64,000 nucleotides of DNA. It comes from Ceratotherium simum simum (Eukaryota; Chordata; Mammalia; Perissodactyla; Rhinocerotidae). Each line of letters starts with the position of its first letter. Positions within the stretch are counted from its first letter, which is position 1. Below the pieces are notes generated by a model. That model ran no database searches, had not been told where the DNA came from, and was given only the letters and a program-made list of their open reading frames with translations. Shown one piece after another: positions 1 to 24,155 of this stretch. Location of the stretch: NCBI RefSeq assembly GCF_000283155.1, contig NW_004454178.1, positions 24,494,099 to 24,558,098 on the forward strand, given 5' to 3'. Both the position numbers and the translations under genes were made by a program.

Positions 1-696
1 ATGGGTTTGTTCCCATCTGCTCGTATTTTCAAGTTCTTGAGAATACCTTGTGACCCACTTTCACTGTAAATCTTATCTGTGGCTTTCTGTTTTTCTATCT
101 AGTACTTCTCGCTATTCTTATGAGAGAATCAGAGAAATTGAAAAACTAGACTACTGCCCACCTGGCCATCTCCACTCGTCTTTCCTCAATCTTTAAGAAT
201 TCTTTATATATTAGTGAAATTGGCCCCATGTCTCCAATCTATATTGCAAATATTTTCTACCAGGTTGTGTCTGTTTCTTTTTAACAACACATATGGTACT
301 TTTTGGTATGCAGAGGTTTCTTTTCAATTTTTCCGTGTTCAATTTTATTCATCTTTTCTTTCATGACATCTGGATTTTGAGTCACAATGAAAAAGCCTTT
401 CTCCATAGAGGAATTTATTGATGTTGCCTTCAAGAACTTGTATGACTTCATTTTTTACATTTATATTTCTAATTCATTTGAAGTATATTGATGTGCATGT
501 GTGAGGTATGGTTATTTAACTGTCTCAGCATCATTAATTATAAAGTCAATTGCTTTTCCAGCATTTGAAATGTCACCTTTATCATATACTAAATTTCCCT
601 ATGTACTTGAGTCACTTCTGGACTTTTATTCTGTTCCATTGGTCTGTCTATTCATGCACCAATACCATGAGTTTTCTTTTAAAAAAATACGTTCTT
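1..696 (-). repeat. Old L1 LINE fragment, antisense
   Basis: The stretch reads as the complement of an L1 ORF2 3' portion. The clearest part is 630-670, which resembles the antisense L1 stretch about a nearby 'second accatgcc-type' motif (TTCCATTGGTCTGTCTATT followed by CACCAATACCATG). It is diverged and carries no open frame of useful length. An ERE SINE lies directly at its right edge. The left boundary is outside the window or not resolvable. Confidence 0.55.
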
Positions 697-958
697 GGGG
701 CCAGCCTGGAGGCACAGTGGTTAAGTTCACGCATTCTGCTTCAGCAGCCGGGCGTTCGCTGGTTCAGATCCTGGACGCAGACCCACTGACTGCTCACCAA
801 GCCATGCTGAGGCGGCGTGCCATGTAAAAGAACTAGAAGGACCTACAACTAGGATATACAACTGTGTCCTGGGGGCTTTGGGGAGAAAAAAGAATAAAAG
901 AGGAAGATTGGTAACAGATGTTAGCGCAGGGCCAATCTTCCTCAAAAAAAAAAAAAAC
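697..958 (+). repeat. ERE-type tRNA-derived SINE
   Basis: The head is GGGGCCAGCCTGGAGGCACAG followed by GTGGTTAAGTTCACG, and a B-box-like GGTTCAGATCC lies near 760. The body includes the ERE phrases AACTAGAAGGA and GGAAGATTGGTAACAGATGTTAG, and the copy ends in an A-run at 944-957. This family is characteristic of equids. No convincing target-site duplication is visible, so this is probably an older copy. Confidence 0.9.
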
Positions 959-1756
959 ATGCAAGAGACAGACGAGACAGTCAGTGACGTCCCTGCTTCT
1001 GCTTCTTCACTTTAAAAACAATACTTTCTTTTTATAACATTTATTATGAAATACTGAAGATACACCAAAAGCTTCAAAGAGTGATACAACCCTGACTTGT
1101 GTACCTATCACCCAGCCTAAGAAATAAATTAATGACGGTAGCAGCTAAAACCCCTCTGTGCTGGGTGTCCTTCCCCCGGCATCCTTGTGGAAGCGCTGCT
1201 GTCTTGGACTGGAAGGGACAGAGGTAATCCTGAAGGCAAGGAGCAGTTAGAGAGAAGGAAATAGACTGAGGACACTAGTTGCAAACATTCTACCTTTCAT
1301 GAATAGAGGAAGGATGACTCAGAGTTAGGAACCCAGAGGGCAGAGCTGAAAGACATAGAAAACTATTTCCAGGCCTTGAGACCTAACCCAGGAACTTTCA
1401 ACATCTGCCCCAGTGAATTTCAGAATTGTTATGGACCAGTGATTCGTTTATATTCTCCATTTCCCCCTTTTTGAGCAGGAATATCTGTAGTGGTTATCCC
1501 ATGCCTGTCTCACCCTTTAGTGCATAGGGCACAGGAGACATGTCTCTTTAGTTTTAGGGATCTACAGATTGAGAGGAACTGTGTTTAAGAACCACACCTG
1601 GGGAGCCTTGTTCATACCCAGATATGATTTAGATGCTGAGATTCTGGACTGTGAGCTCTTGCACTAATGGAATGAGACTCTAGGGGATCTTGGGAGGAGG
1701 GTGAGTATATTTTGCATGGGAGAGTGATGTGAATCTTTGAGGCCCAGAGGGCAGAC
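959..1756. other. Intergenic, no gene seen
   Basis: About 1018-1180 (TTATTATGAAATACTGAAGA, then TACCTATCACCCAGCCT) resembles a piece of an old LINE. About 1555-1700 vaguely resembles a decayed antisense MER5-type hAT element. Neither is firm. No coding exon or RNA gene is recognisable. Confidence 0.4.
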
Positions 1757-2318
1757 TGTGGTGGGCAGCCTCTCAGATGACCCCAATGACCCCCACCTTC
1801 TGGCATTCACAACCTTGTCTGGTATTCATAGCCCTTCCATTAAGTGTAGGCTGGACCTAATGACTTGTTTCTAGACAATAGAAAACAGCAAAAGTGATGG
1901 GATGTCACTTCCAATATCCTGTTATAAAAAGACTCTGGCATTCGTCTCAGGCGCTGTCTCTTGTTCTCTATGGCTCTCCCAGTTGCTCCCTCTGGAGGAG
2001 GCAGGTGACACGTCCTGAGCTGCCCCATGGAGAGGCCCACCTGGTAAGGAGCTGAGGGAGGCCTCCATGAGGAACTGGATCCCACCAACAACCACGTGAG
2101 GGAGCTTGAAGGGGATCCTTCCCCATTTGGGCCTTGAGATGAGCCCACAGCCTCAGTCAACTCCTTCATTACAGCCTTGAGAGAGACCCTGAGAGAGAGA
2201 ACCCCACTAGGCTACACACTTTTTCTGAACCACAAAAAGTGTGAGACAATAAATGTCTATTGTATTAATCTGCTAAGTTTTGGGATCATTTGTTATGCAA
2301 TCATAGATAATTAATACA
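1757..2318 (+). repeat. Solitary MLT1-like LTR (ERVL-MaLR type)
   Basis: The element begins with TGTGGTGGGCAGCC and continues with the MLT1 pattern of a CCCCAATGA..CCC phrase. It ends with GAGACAATAAATGTCTATTG, a CTAAGTTTTGGGATC-type tail and TTAATACA. The AATAAA at about 2249 is in the position expected of the LTR polyadenylation signal and fixes the + orientation. No internal retroviral sequence is attached, so it is a solo LTR. The flanking 5-bp duplication is not preserved. Confidence 0.7.
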
Positions 2319-2689
2319 GAAATGAACTGGTAAATTCTAGAAAGCACAGACCCAGAGAACTAGAGGAATTCCTCAAGGGAATATGGGTGACTTGAGGACA
2401 GAGACTGGATCCATCTGCTGCTGGATCCCAGCACCTAGGGCAGTGCCTGGCATGGTGGGTGTGGGTAGGTCTTAGAAAGAGGAGAGGCAGAGTAGATCTA
2501 GGTGTGGAGGCCTTTTGGAATTGAAAGGGCTACGAGGAAGGACATGGATTCACCATCTGGCTCCAAGATTCAGCCGTGACCTAGGTGCAAAGTTACCTCC
2601 AGGCTGTCTCTGGCACCGATCCCCAGGAGTCACACAGGAGTTTGAACGGAGCTGGGTGAGCACTCAGTGGTGTGTGGGGGCCCCTCGAT
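2319..2689 (+). repeat. L2-like LINE tail within unassigned DNA
   Basis: About 2385-2480 (GAGGACAGAGACTGG .. CCCAGCACCTAGGGCAGTGCC TGGCA) matches the typical L2 3' end. The remaining bases up to the following MIR show nothing recognisable. Confidence 0.45.
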
Positions 2690-2870
2690 CTCTGCATAAA
2701 GCTGCTGAGGACATGGGCCTCGTAGTGAGACAGCTCCAGGTTCAAATCTCTGATACTTACTAGCTGGCTGACCATGGGACCGTTACCTAACCTCTCTGAG
2801 CCTTGGTTCTTCATTTGGTGGCTGTGAAGATTGCAGGAGATGATGCTTAATACATGGCCATTCCAATCCA
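2690..2870 (+). repeat. MIR SINE
   Basis: The order is typical of MIR: GTTCAAATCTCTG (B-box region), CTTACTAGCTGGCTGACC, ACCTAACCTCTCTGAGCCTTGG and a TTCATTTGGTGGCTGTGAAG end. It is diverged, as expected of a repeat that predates the placental radiation. Confidence 0.75.
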
Positions 2871-2908
2871 ATACATGATGTAGCTTAATACATGGTCATT
2901 CCAATCCA
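2845..2908 (+). repeat. Local 26-bp direct duplication
   Basis: A 26-base unit beginning GCTTAATACATGG occurs at 2845-2870 and again at 2883-2908 with a single C/T difference. It overlaps the end of the MIR and looks like a recent local duplication. Confidence 0.85.
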
Positions 2909-3759
2909 GTTAAATCCAGTTTAAAAATCATCCTTAGCTCTATCAGACTCAGTCCCAGACCTCCCAAGACTTGCAACACTGATATCTTCACAGCCTCAAG
3001 CTCGTTCATGCTGGCCGCCTCCTTCAGCCCATCAGCTCCCCTAGGACAGCTAGGAATCCGCCCTTCCCAGCACGGAGGCCGAGGGACACCCACAGAGAAA
3101 TCTGCCTAACGACCCACCCCCACCCCTACCCCGCCCAGTCTTCTCTCCCAGACACTTTATCCAGTCTGCCCATGAACGCAGCAGACTGAGCAGGACCTTC
3201 ACCGTGAGCCTCGCACACACATCCACTCGGCTTTGACCATCTAGTGTAGGATGAACCATGAAGGGGACTGCAGGCCCAGGAATCTGGGAAAATTGAGAGA
3301 CATATATGAGACACAGGGAAAGGGACTCCTCCAAAGCACAGCGCCCGAGGTTTCAGCTTAAAACAGTCATTTTGAGGACGAGGAAATTATTGCTCTTAGC
3401 TGAGGAATAAAGGATCAAATAAGGCCGGTATCCTATCGCTCAACCCAAGTCAAGCTCCCCCAGTCAGAGACGTGTCAGATCCTGTGCGGTGCGATAGCGC
3501 CCCCTGGTGGGTCATCCTGGGCTCGCACTCAGAAGGTCTCCAGATTTCTCCCGCCTGGCTTGCCTTCTCCCCTCTACTTTGTAGAAGGAGAAAACTGGAA
3601 ATTACTTCCTTAGGACTGCATTTCCTCCAGAAAACTTAAGTATAATGTTTGCTTCCCACTATCAAAAGTTTAAAAAGCTGTGTCTTAAAACCCTGTGTGG
3701 ATACGGTTGTGGGACTTCCCGACCCCACTTTCGTCTAGCTGCTGTCATGTAATGAACAG
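2909..3759. other. Intergenic, no gene seen
   Basis: Mixed-composition unique DNA. A minor CpG-containing patch sits at 3485-3530 (GCGGTGCGATAGCGCCCCC), too small for a CpG island. The ORFs here are short and overlap on opposite frames, with no splice-site context. Confidence 0.4.
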
Positions 3760-4245
3760 CAATCGCCCAGACATGAAACTAAGACTCACTCAGTCCTCAC
3801 AACAGCCTTGCGGGGCAGCTCCAGTGTTACTTCAGTGTTACAGGCGCAGAAGTAGTCTCAAAGAGGGCTGAAGGGCTAGCCCAAGGTCGAGAGGTCAGTG
3901 CTAGGATTTTTTTTTTTTTTGTGTGAGGAAGATCAGCCCTGAGCTAACATCCATGCTAATCCTCCTGTTTTTGCTGAGGAAGACCAGCTCTGAGCTAACA
4001 TCTATTGCCAATCCTCCTCCTTCCCCCCCCCCAAAGCCCCAGTAGATAGTTGTATGTCATAGTTGCACATTCTTCTAGTTGCTGTATGTGGGACGTGGCC
4101 TCAGCATGGCCGGAGAAGCGGTGCGTCGGTGCGCGCCCGGGATCCCAACCCGGGCCGCCAGCAGCGGAGCGTGCGCACTTAACCGCTAAGCCATGGGGCC
4201 GGCCCCCAGTGCTAGGATTTTACCGCTGGGCTCTCAAACACTCTG
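3760..4245 (-). repeat. MIR SINE, antisense, split by an ERE
   Basis: Left half: CAGTCCTCACAACAGCCTTG, then a GGGCTAGCCCAAGGTCGAGAG segment, the complement of the MIR 3' half. The right half resumes after the ERE at 4207 with GGATTTTACCGCTGGGCTCT. The inserted ERE is flanked by a 15-bp target duplication, so the two halves are one ancestral MIR. Confidence 0.65.
3911..4206 (-). repeat. ERE SINE, antisense, with perfect 15-bp TSD
   Basis: The T-run at 3908-3920 is the complement of the A tail. The remainder ends with CTAAGCCATGGGGCCGGCCC, the complement of the ERE head. CAGTGCTAGGATTTT is repeated exactly at 3896-3910 and 4207-4221, marking the target-site duplication. The tail half contains two near-copies of a GAGGAAGA.CAGC.CTGAGCTAACATC module. 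The perfect duplication points to a comparatively young insertion. Confidence 0.95.
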
Positions 4246-7179
4246 CTATAAATGGCATGGGAAACACGTCACGGGTTCAGCTTTGGTTCCCCCAAAATAC
4301 TTGATAAATTTTGTCTGGTTTCCAAAATCCCTACATTTCTTTCCCCAGTGAAGACTGACTTTCTGTTAAGCAACTCCAGATTCCAGCCTATTTCTAGGAA
4401 AGTATAAATCATCTCTTTGAGAGGGTTTATGATCACACACCATTTGTGAGGGAGCTGGGGTAGGCACTGCGGGAGGTCAGCCGGCAGGAGGCTCACATTC
4501 TGGCCCAGTGTCCACAGTCCACTGGGCATAGAGTCACCCAAGGTGACTCTGGTGACTCTTAGGCAAGGCTACACGGACACACTCTGGGCTAAGAAGTAAA
4601 CAAAACCCACGGTTTATTGCCAAGTGCACGCTGCTGCTGAAAGGCCTGGGTTAGCCCTGGTGGGTCACCATGACTCAGATGGGCTCCAGCACAAAGTCTG
4701 CTGGGACTTGGGGAGCCCTGAGCAAGCAGAAGGCAGAAGAGAAGGAGGAACAGGGGAAGAGCTGTCTAAGGAAGAATAACAATCTTGATTCCACCTCTGG
4801 AAACGCTCACAATTAGGACCCCTGATCAAACACATGGGACATGGCAACTGGGAGAAATCCAGGGCAAACAGGTGGGGAGCAGCCTTCACTCCAGCACAGG
4901 ATGCCGACAAGGTTTCCTTGCATGCCAACTCTGTTCCTTGGTAGGGACTGGCTGAAGTTCTTTGTTGAGGGGGACTCTGAAACCGTGTCCAGGCTCCATG
5001 GGAAAGAAGGCTGTGATTGATTAGTAATATCTGCCATGGTCAGTGGCTGAGGCAATGGCATGATCCATGCCATGAGTTAGCCTTTTCTGGTTCCAAGAGA
5101 GCTGTCTGTACACAAAGCTGGATATGGAGAGATGACCTAACACAGGGGGAGATAATTCAAGAAAACCAGATAAAGTATTAGAGTCCTGAATCAGTAGGAA
5201 TGGATTGGGGTTCTAAGTGGTCCTACAGGCCTGGAAGGGTGAAGAGGACAGAAGGAATCAGCATAAACAATAGGGAAATGTTGCAGGACAGAAGTCAGAT
5301 GTCGCAGGCAGAGGTCCGGGGTACCACTGGGGAAGGCATCTACGAGGAGGAGAGGGGGATTCTGGGAGGCGACCAATATGGCCATCTGCCCTAGGCTCTC
5401 TGAAGACAAGAGCAGTTCCAGCTGCTCTGGTACTGAGGTCTGGGAGCATAGTGAGCCAAATCCCTCTCGGTGGGGAGAAGAGAATAGCATCCAGATACTC
5501 TTTTGTCTTGAGAAGGGTCCTCATTGTTAGAATTGCCACTGGAGCTGGAAGCGCCAAGCATCCTGCTGCAAGTTGTAGAAGCAAAAGGAAATGGAGAAGG
5601 ATTGATGGACAGAGAGGAATAGAATGCAAGGCAAAGTCCTGTTCTCAGGGAGTGAATAAAAGAAAAGTGAGCACATTTAGTCAGCATTCACTCAACAAAC
5701 ATTTACTGACCACCCAATATGTTATGTGCTCACAATACAAGAAAGTGCGACACTGCCCCTTGTAGGTCACAGAATTAAAATAAGACTAGAAGTGGAAAGC
5801 TTAATGAACTGCTCTATACTCCCTTCATGTTAGCCAAGAGACATGTCTCCACTGAGGAAATAAATAAGGAGTGTGAGAAGAGGCTTTAAACGATGTCACT
5901 TTCCCATGAGACCACCCTGCCACCTGCCGTCGCTCTGCTCGTGGGGCCCCTCACACAGTTGCTCTTCTTCCTGCTTTATTACCATCCCCTTGCTTCTACC
6001 CCTGCTATTATTTTTTTACCACTATCTTTTTTCCCAAAAAATTTCCCTAACATTTATCTGCCCTTAGCTCCAGTGCCTTTCTGAAGTTTTGCAAAAATGT
6101 TCTTTTTTATTATTCACCTGTGAACACAAGCCTTAGTCAAAAGAGGGAAAAAAGAGAAAGAGATGTGTCCTATCTTTCAAGTCTGGATTTTTAAAGTTGT
6201 TTAAGATTTGGGGCAAAAAAAAATCATTGTTAAAATAATTTGACAATATTAAAAGAAATCTTAAAATATTTTTTCACCCATAATCTAGCCCCCTTAACCT
6301 TACAATAGTTTTCAGTTCTATGTTCCCTTCCAACATTTATCTATACGTCTAGGCTGGAACATAGTCATAACCAAGAGGGATATACAATATTATTTTCTAT
6401 GTTTTAACATTATTTCAGAAAGTCTACTTTTACACAGACTTTATGTTTATGAAGCTAATAGCTTCAAAACATCCCCTTGACTGACCATGACATGTTTAAA
6501 AATTCACCTGTCAGAACTTTAGGTCATTTAAGGGCTTCAGCTATTGTATTTTATGTTGCTGTGCCATTTTCAGCTATAGTTTATTTCCTATTTTGCAAGG
6601 ACTTCCACAGGATAACTTCCCAAGGGCAGAACTCTACGTTGAAGGCTCAGATCGTGTCCTGGCTCTGTGTGTTGCTGCCTTGCTTTCCAAAATGGCGGCA
6701 TCCACTGGCAGTGCCTCTCACAGGGGATGACTTTGCCAAGGGCTCCATTTGAGATTTTACCAGTTAGAGACACAGATGTGCTCCTAAGTCAATGGTCCAA
6801 TGGCAGTACACGAGAACCTACCTTCCTATTCTGGGCCACATCAGCACCCTGCAAATCCCAGCTCCTCCAGGGGATCACTCATCAGAATTAGTATGCTCCT
6901 CTACTCTACTGAGAGTTTGATGCCTCTGGAATTAAAAATGCATCCCTTTCCCTCCCTACCTCCTGACAGAGGCAGCTGCCCATGGCCTGAGGTTAGTTTC
7001 CACCATGAGTTTTGTGAAGCCCAGGGCCTTGCCACAGAGGAGGGCTGGTCAGGGCTGGCCCATTGCTGCAGTTGCTTCCCTGCAACTGTGATGCAGACTG
7101 GTTGTCAATAGACTCCACCCACGGCCCTGGTCCTTTGTGGCCCATCCTCTCACCCCAGGTTCTGCTGCCTCCCGCCAAT
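4222..7179. other. Long unassigned intergenic stretch
   Basis: No exon, RNA gene or clear full-length repeat is recognised. Around 5680-5770 (CATTCACTCAACAAACATTTACTGACCA) resembles an old LINE/MIR3-type consensus. The 60-123 residue ORFs between 4.2 and 6.9 kb overlap each other on both strands and have no recognisable domains, so I treat them as chance. Confidence 0.4.
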
Positions 7180-8880
7180 CACTTTCTGCCTCTATGGATT
7201 TGCCTATACTGAATATGTAACATAAATGGAATCATACAATAGTTGGTCATTTGCAACTGGCTTACTTCACTTAACACAGTGTTTTCAAGATTCATCCATG
7301 TTCTTGCATGTGTCAGTACTTCATTTGTTTTTATTGCCAGATAATATTCCACTGTATAGATATACCACATTTTATTATGTGTTCATCAATTGATAGACAT
7401 TCGATTGTTTCCAATTTTGGCTATTATGAATAATGCTGCTATGAACATCCATGCACAAGCTTTTGTGTGGACATATTTTCATTTCTCCTGGATATATACC
7501 TGGGAGTAGAACTGCTGGTTCATATGCTATTTCTACATTTAAACTTTTGAGGAGTGCCAGACTGTTTTCCAAAGCAGCTATACCACATTACATTCCCACC
7601 AGCAGTGTATAAGGGTTCTGACTTTTCCACATCCTCACCAATACCTATTATCTGTCTTTTTTATTATAACCACCCTCACAGGTAGGAAGTAGTATCTCAT
7701 TTTGGGTTTGATTTGCATTTTCCTAATGAGGAATGCCGCTGAACATCTTTTCATGTGCTCATTGGCCATTTGTATATCTTCTTTGGAGAAATGACTAAGT
7801 AAATCCTTTGCTCATTTAAATTGGGTTATTTGCCTTTCTATTTTTGAATTGTAAGAGTTATATATTTATTCTAAATCCAAATCTCTTATCCAGCATATGA
7901 TTTGCAAAATTTTCTCCCATTCTGTGGTTGTCGTTTTGCTTTCTTGATGGTGTCCTCTGAAGCACAGAAGTTTTTAATTTTGGTAACATCCAATTTATCT
8001 ATTTTTTCTTTTGTTGTTTGGACTTTTGGTGTCATATCTAAAAAACTCGTGCATAACGCCAGGTCATGAAGACTTACCCTATGTTTTCTTCTAATGATGT
8101 TTTAGTTTTAGCTCTTACATTGAGGTCTTTGATCCAGTCTGAGTTAATTATTGTCGATGGTGTGAGGTAGGGGGTCCAACTTCCTTCTTTTGCATATGGA
8201 TATTTAGTTGTCCCCACACCATTTGTTCAGAAGACTATTCTTTCCCCCATGGAATGGCCTTGCCAGACTGGCCAGAAATTAACTGACTGTAAATGCAAGG
8301 GTTTAATTCAGGACTCTCAGTCTATTCTATTGATCTATATGTCTACTCTTATTATCCATTGACCTACACATCTACCCTATCTTGATTACTGTAGCTTTGT
8401 AGTTAAGTTTTGATATTGGAAAGTGTGAGTCTAACTGTTCTTCATTTTCAAGATTGTTTTGGCTCTTCTGTGTCCCTTGAATTTTTATAGGAATTTTATG
8501 ATCATCTTGTCAATATCTGCAAAGAAGCCATCTATGATTTTGATAGGGACTGCATTGAATCCGAATGTGGGTAGTATTGCCGTAATAATATACAGTCTTC
8601 CAATCCATGAACAAGGGATGTATTTCCATTTATTTAGGTTTTCTTCAATTTGTTTCAACAATATTTTATAGTTTTCTGAGTATAAATTTTGCACTTCTTT
8701 TCTTAAATTTATTCCTAAGTATTTTATTCTTTTGATGCTATTGTAAATGAAGTTGTTTTCTTAATTTCAGTTTGTTCACAGTTAGTGTATAGAAATACAA
8801 CTGATTTTGAATATTGATCTTCTATCCTACAATCTTGCTGAATCCATTGATTAGTTCTAATAGATTTTTTTAGTGGATTC
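7180..8880 (-). repeat. 5'-truncated L1 LINE, antisense
   Basis: This is a continuous match to the complement of a primate/carnivore-type L1M/L1MA 3' end. 7187-7620 matches the 3' UTR-side block (ATTCCACTGTATAGATATACC; ACATTCCCACCAGCAGTGTAT). 7900-8400 and 8440-8880 match ORF2 C-terminal sequence. A 69-residue open piece at 8485-8694 on the - strand has the L1 ORF2 C-terminal pattern (a PCSWIGRLYII motif). Stops and frameshifts elsewhere make it an inactive fossil. Confidence 0.85.
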
Positions 8881-9190
8881 CCCAGGAATCAGGTGAAATT
8901 TCAGAGTTCTGAATTAGCCATTCTCCAATTTCCAACTTCCTCAATGACTGTGCTTCTCCTCTGACAAGAGTTGAGAGAGGAGGGGCAACTTGCACAAGAG
9001 GGCTAAGCCAGGGGGAATGGATATGAGACCCACACCCTTCAGCCTCAGGAGCCCACACTTCCCTTCAGCATGCTGAACCATCCCTCATCCCAAGTGCAGT
9101 GGGAAACGCAGCCTCTCATTGCCCCAGAGTCAGCATCTCCAGGGAGCAGAGCTTCCTTCTGGTGGCCTCTTCTCTACTGTCTTGCTTCTG
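8881..9190. other. Unassigned intergenic DNA
   Basis: Nothing recognisable lies between the L1 and the next ERE. Short ORFs on both strands have no family signature. Confidence 0.4.
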
Positions 9191-9199
9191 CGAAGTCTT

Positions 9200-9502
9200 T
9201 TTTTTTTTTTTTTTTGGTGAGGAAGATCAGTCCTGAGCTAACATCCATGCTAATCTTCCTCTTTTTGCTGAGGAAGACTGGCTCTCAGCTACCATCTATT
9301 GCCAATCCTCCTCCTTTTATTTCCCCAAAGCCCCAGTAGATAGCTGTATGTCATAGTTGCACATCCTTCTAGTTGCTGTATGTGGGATGCGGCCTCAGCA
9401 TGGCCGGAGAAGCGGTACGTCAGTGCGCGCCCGGGATCCGAACCTGGGCCGCCAGTAGCGGAGCACACGCACTTAACCGCTAAGCCATGGGGCCGGCCCC
9501 TA
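9200..9502 (-). repeat. ERE SINE, antisense
   Basis: A T-run at 9198-9215 is followed by GGTGAGGAAGATCAG, and the copy ends with CCATGGGGCCGGCCCC. CGAAGTCTT flanks it at 9191-9199 and 9503-9511 as a target-site duplication. The complement holds the pol III B-box GGTTCGGATCC. It is closely related to the copy at 3911-4206. Confidence 0.95.
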
Positions 9503-9511
9503 CGAAGTCTT

Positions 9512-11344
9512 GATCTCTCTTCTGAGTCCCACCACCTGAAATTACTGGCTTTACACCACACTGCCCTTTATCATACTCCTCACTTCTCCTATTATTGAAA
9601 GTTTAGGGGTAAAGTTAGATGCAGCACAGTACAGTAACAACTGAAAAATGAATATCAACCATCACAGCCCTGGAAATCCATCAGCCTCTCACTGCCACCT
9701 GGAGTCCTCTGAATCCAGGCCAGGGTCTTGCCTTAGGCCCCAATTGCTCCATTTCCCCACCCCCAGAGCCCTCCTTCCCTCTCCCAAGACCCCCTTCCTC
9801 CCCTCTCTAGCTGTCAGCCTCCAATTCCCAGATCCTTGTATCTGTCTGTTCAAGAACAGTTTGGTCCTCTAAATGACACCCCAGACTTTACCTCTAAGCT
9901 GTGATGGTATTTCCAAAGCCTCACTGGGATTTTTCTGTTCAGCAAAGAACCATCTATTACATCTTCACCTTTTGCAGCCCAAAGTACCTGCCAAAGATTT
10001 AAAATCATAATTTTCCCTTTAAATGATCAAATTGCCAGGCAGTTGATGCAACCAAATCTTTCTTTGTCCAAAACAGGTTGGGAGCCATTATTACATGTTG
10101 AAAATTCAAAATCCTGCTCCTCAAATTTATGTCGAATGACCTTAGAATCATTTTGCCCTAGTCCTTCCCTTCTTCGTATGATTCATGCAACTTTGTGGCT
10201 TTATTCCTCCAAAATGTCTCTAGTTATACTTGCTATTTGCATGCTTTCCTATTTAAGGACTTTGAAGGACTTTTGGAGTGATTTTCTAATCTTTATAGTC
10301 CATCCAAAGCATTACTAAACACAATCATTTCCACATGGAAACTGTTGATTCTGCAAAAATAATCAGTGAGGCTGTCACTGTCTTGAAATTCTTAATAGTT
10401 TTATCTTTGAGCTTGTGTTTGGTAAATGACACCCTTTGGGATCACAGAGCATTTCCACGTGAGTGAAGAGATATGTGAAATATGCGTGTTCACTGCCATT
10501 CCATATAGAGTATAAAATACCCTATGAAAATAGAATTCCTGTTGGACCCAATGGTGGGAGTTCAGCAAGACTCAAAGTGAGTACAAGGTAAGCGTATTAT
10601 GTCTACAATAGAGTAAGCTGGGCACTGACAGCCCGGAGAGGCCCCATTTTCCCTTAGAACCTGAACTTGCTTCAAATGCAAACTGAAGGCAATGGTGTCC
10701 TAGGAAACACAGGCAATCAAGGAACCCTATCCTATTCTTTCTTACTGATGTTACTTCCTTGTATTATGCTGAAATATTCCTTTGTGATGAAAATGATTAC
10801 ATAGCAGGAAAGGGACGGTTCCTTTTCCTTTCAGTTTTTCCTAACTCATCAGAATGCCTAAGGTAGAAAGTGCTGGTAGAGCACCTGCATAAAACCAAGT
10901 GCATGAAAAACAGCTGAGTTAGTTTTGTGTGGCATTTCCAAGGTTCTGATAAGAACAAAATATGCATGCACGCATGTGCTGAGATAAGAATTGTGTAATT
11001 TCTGTGATTCTACCTGAGTTAAATGCACTTATATTTGTATTTAACACTAGCATTGCACAATATAAAGATGGGTGGTAAAATTCAAGCTAATAATTTAAAA
11101 TTTCCATTTTTCTTTACTTAGAATGATATTAAATAGCAAATTAAAAACTGCTACGAAAAGCTGAGAGAGACACTGCGAACAAAGGAAACAGTTTTATATT
11201 ATATTACCTTTCATGACACTCCTGTTTTTTGAACAAGGGGTCCTGCATTTTCAATTTTCTCTGTGCCCACAAATTATGTAGCCAATCCTACCTCAGGGAA
11301 CAAATCGAAGCCTCTTCCCTGGTGGTCTAGTAAGGGCAGCAAAC
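9512..11344. other. Unassigned DNA upstream of COPS8
   Basis: AT-rich sequence without recognisable exons. The 91-residue ORF at 10043 has no family signature. It may include distal COPS8 regulatory DNA, but nothing in the sequence shows this directly. Confidence 0.4.
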
Positions 11345-11600
11345 CAAATATGTAAATAAACAATATGCAATGTAATGTGCGCTAGCAGTAAGCACTGTGC
11401 AGAAGACTGAGGAGGCCGGGATGGCTGGAGCAAGTCGGAGAGGATCTGGGAATCAGAACTTGCAGCCTAAGCGACCGCAAGGACTCTGGATTTTAGGAAT
11501 ATGAGCAGAAGAGCAACAAGATCTGGTTTATGTTTCAGAAGAGATCATTTTGGCTGCTGTTGCTGTGTAGGGAGTAGCCTGCAGGGAGGCAGGCGTGGAA
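11345..11600 (+). repeat. Possible old LINE (L2/L3-like) fragment
   Basis: Phrases such as GGATTTTAGGAATATGAGCAG and GATCATTTTGGCTGCTGTTG resemble a common old mammalian LINE-derived consensus ('..agatcactctggctgctgtg..'). It sits just upstream of the CpG island. Low certainty. Confidence 0.35.
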
Positions 11601-11639
11601 ATCAGCAGAGCACGGAAGTTCAGCAGTGTCAGCGGTCCA

Positions 11640-24155
<12,516 letters not shown>

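Noticed and set aside
697..830. tRNA-like A/B box sequences as a tRNA gene
   Set aside because: They belong to ERE SINEs; no cloverleaf with anticodon arm could be formed by eye, and the same head recurs nine times.
8485..8694. Possible functional L1 ORF2
   Set aside because: Only a 69-residue C-terminal piece is open, with stops and frameshifts around it.
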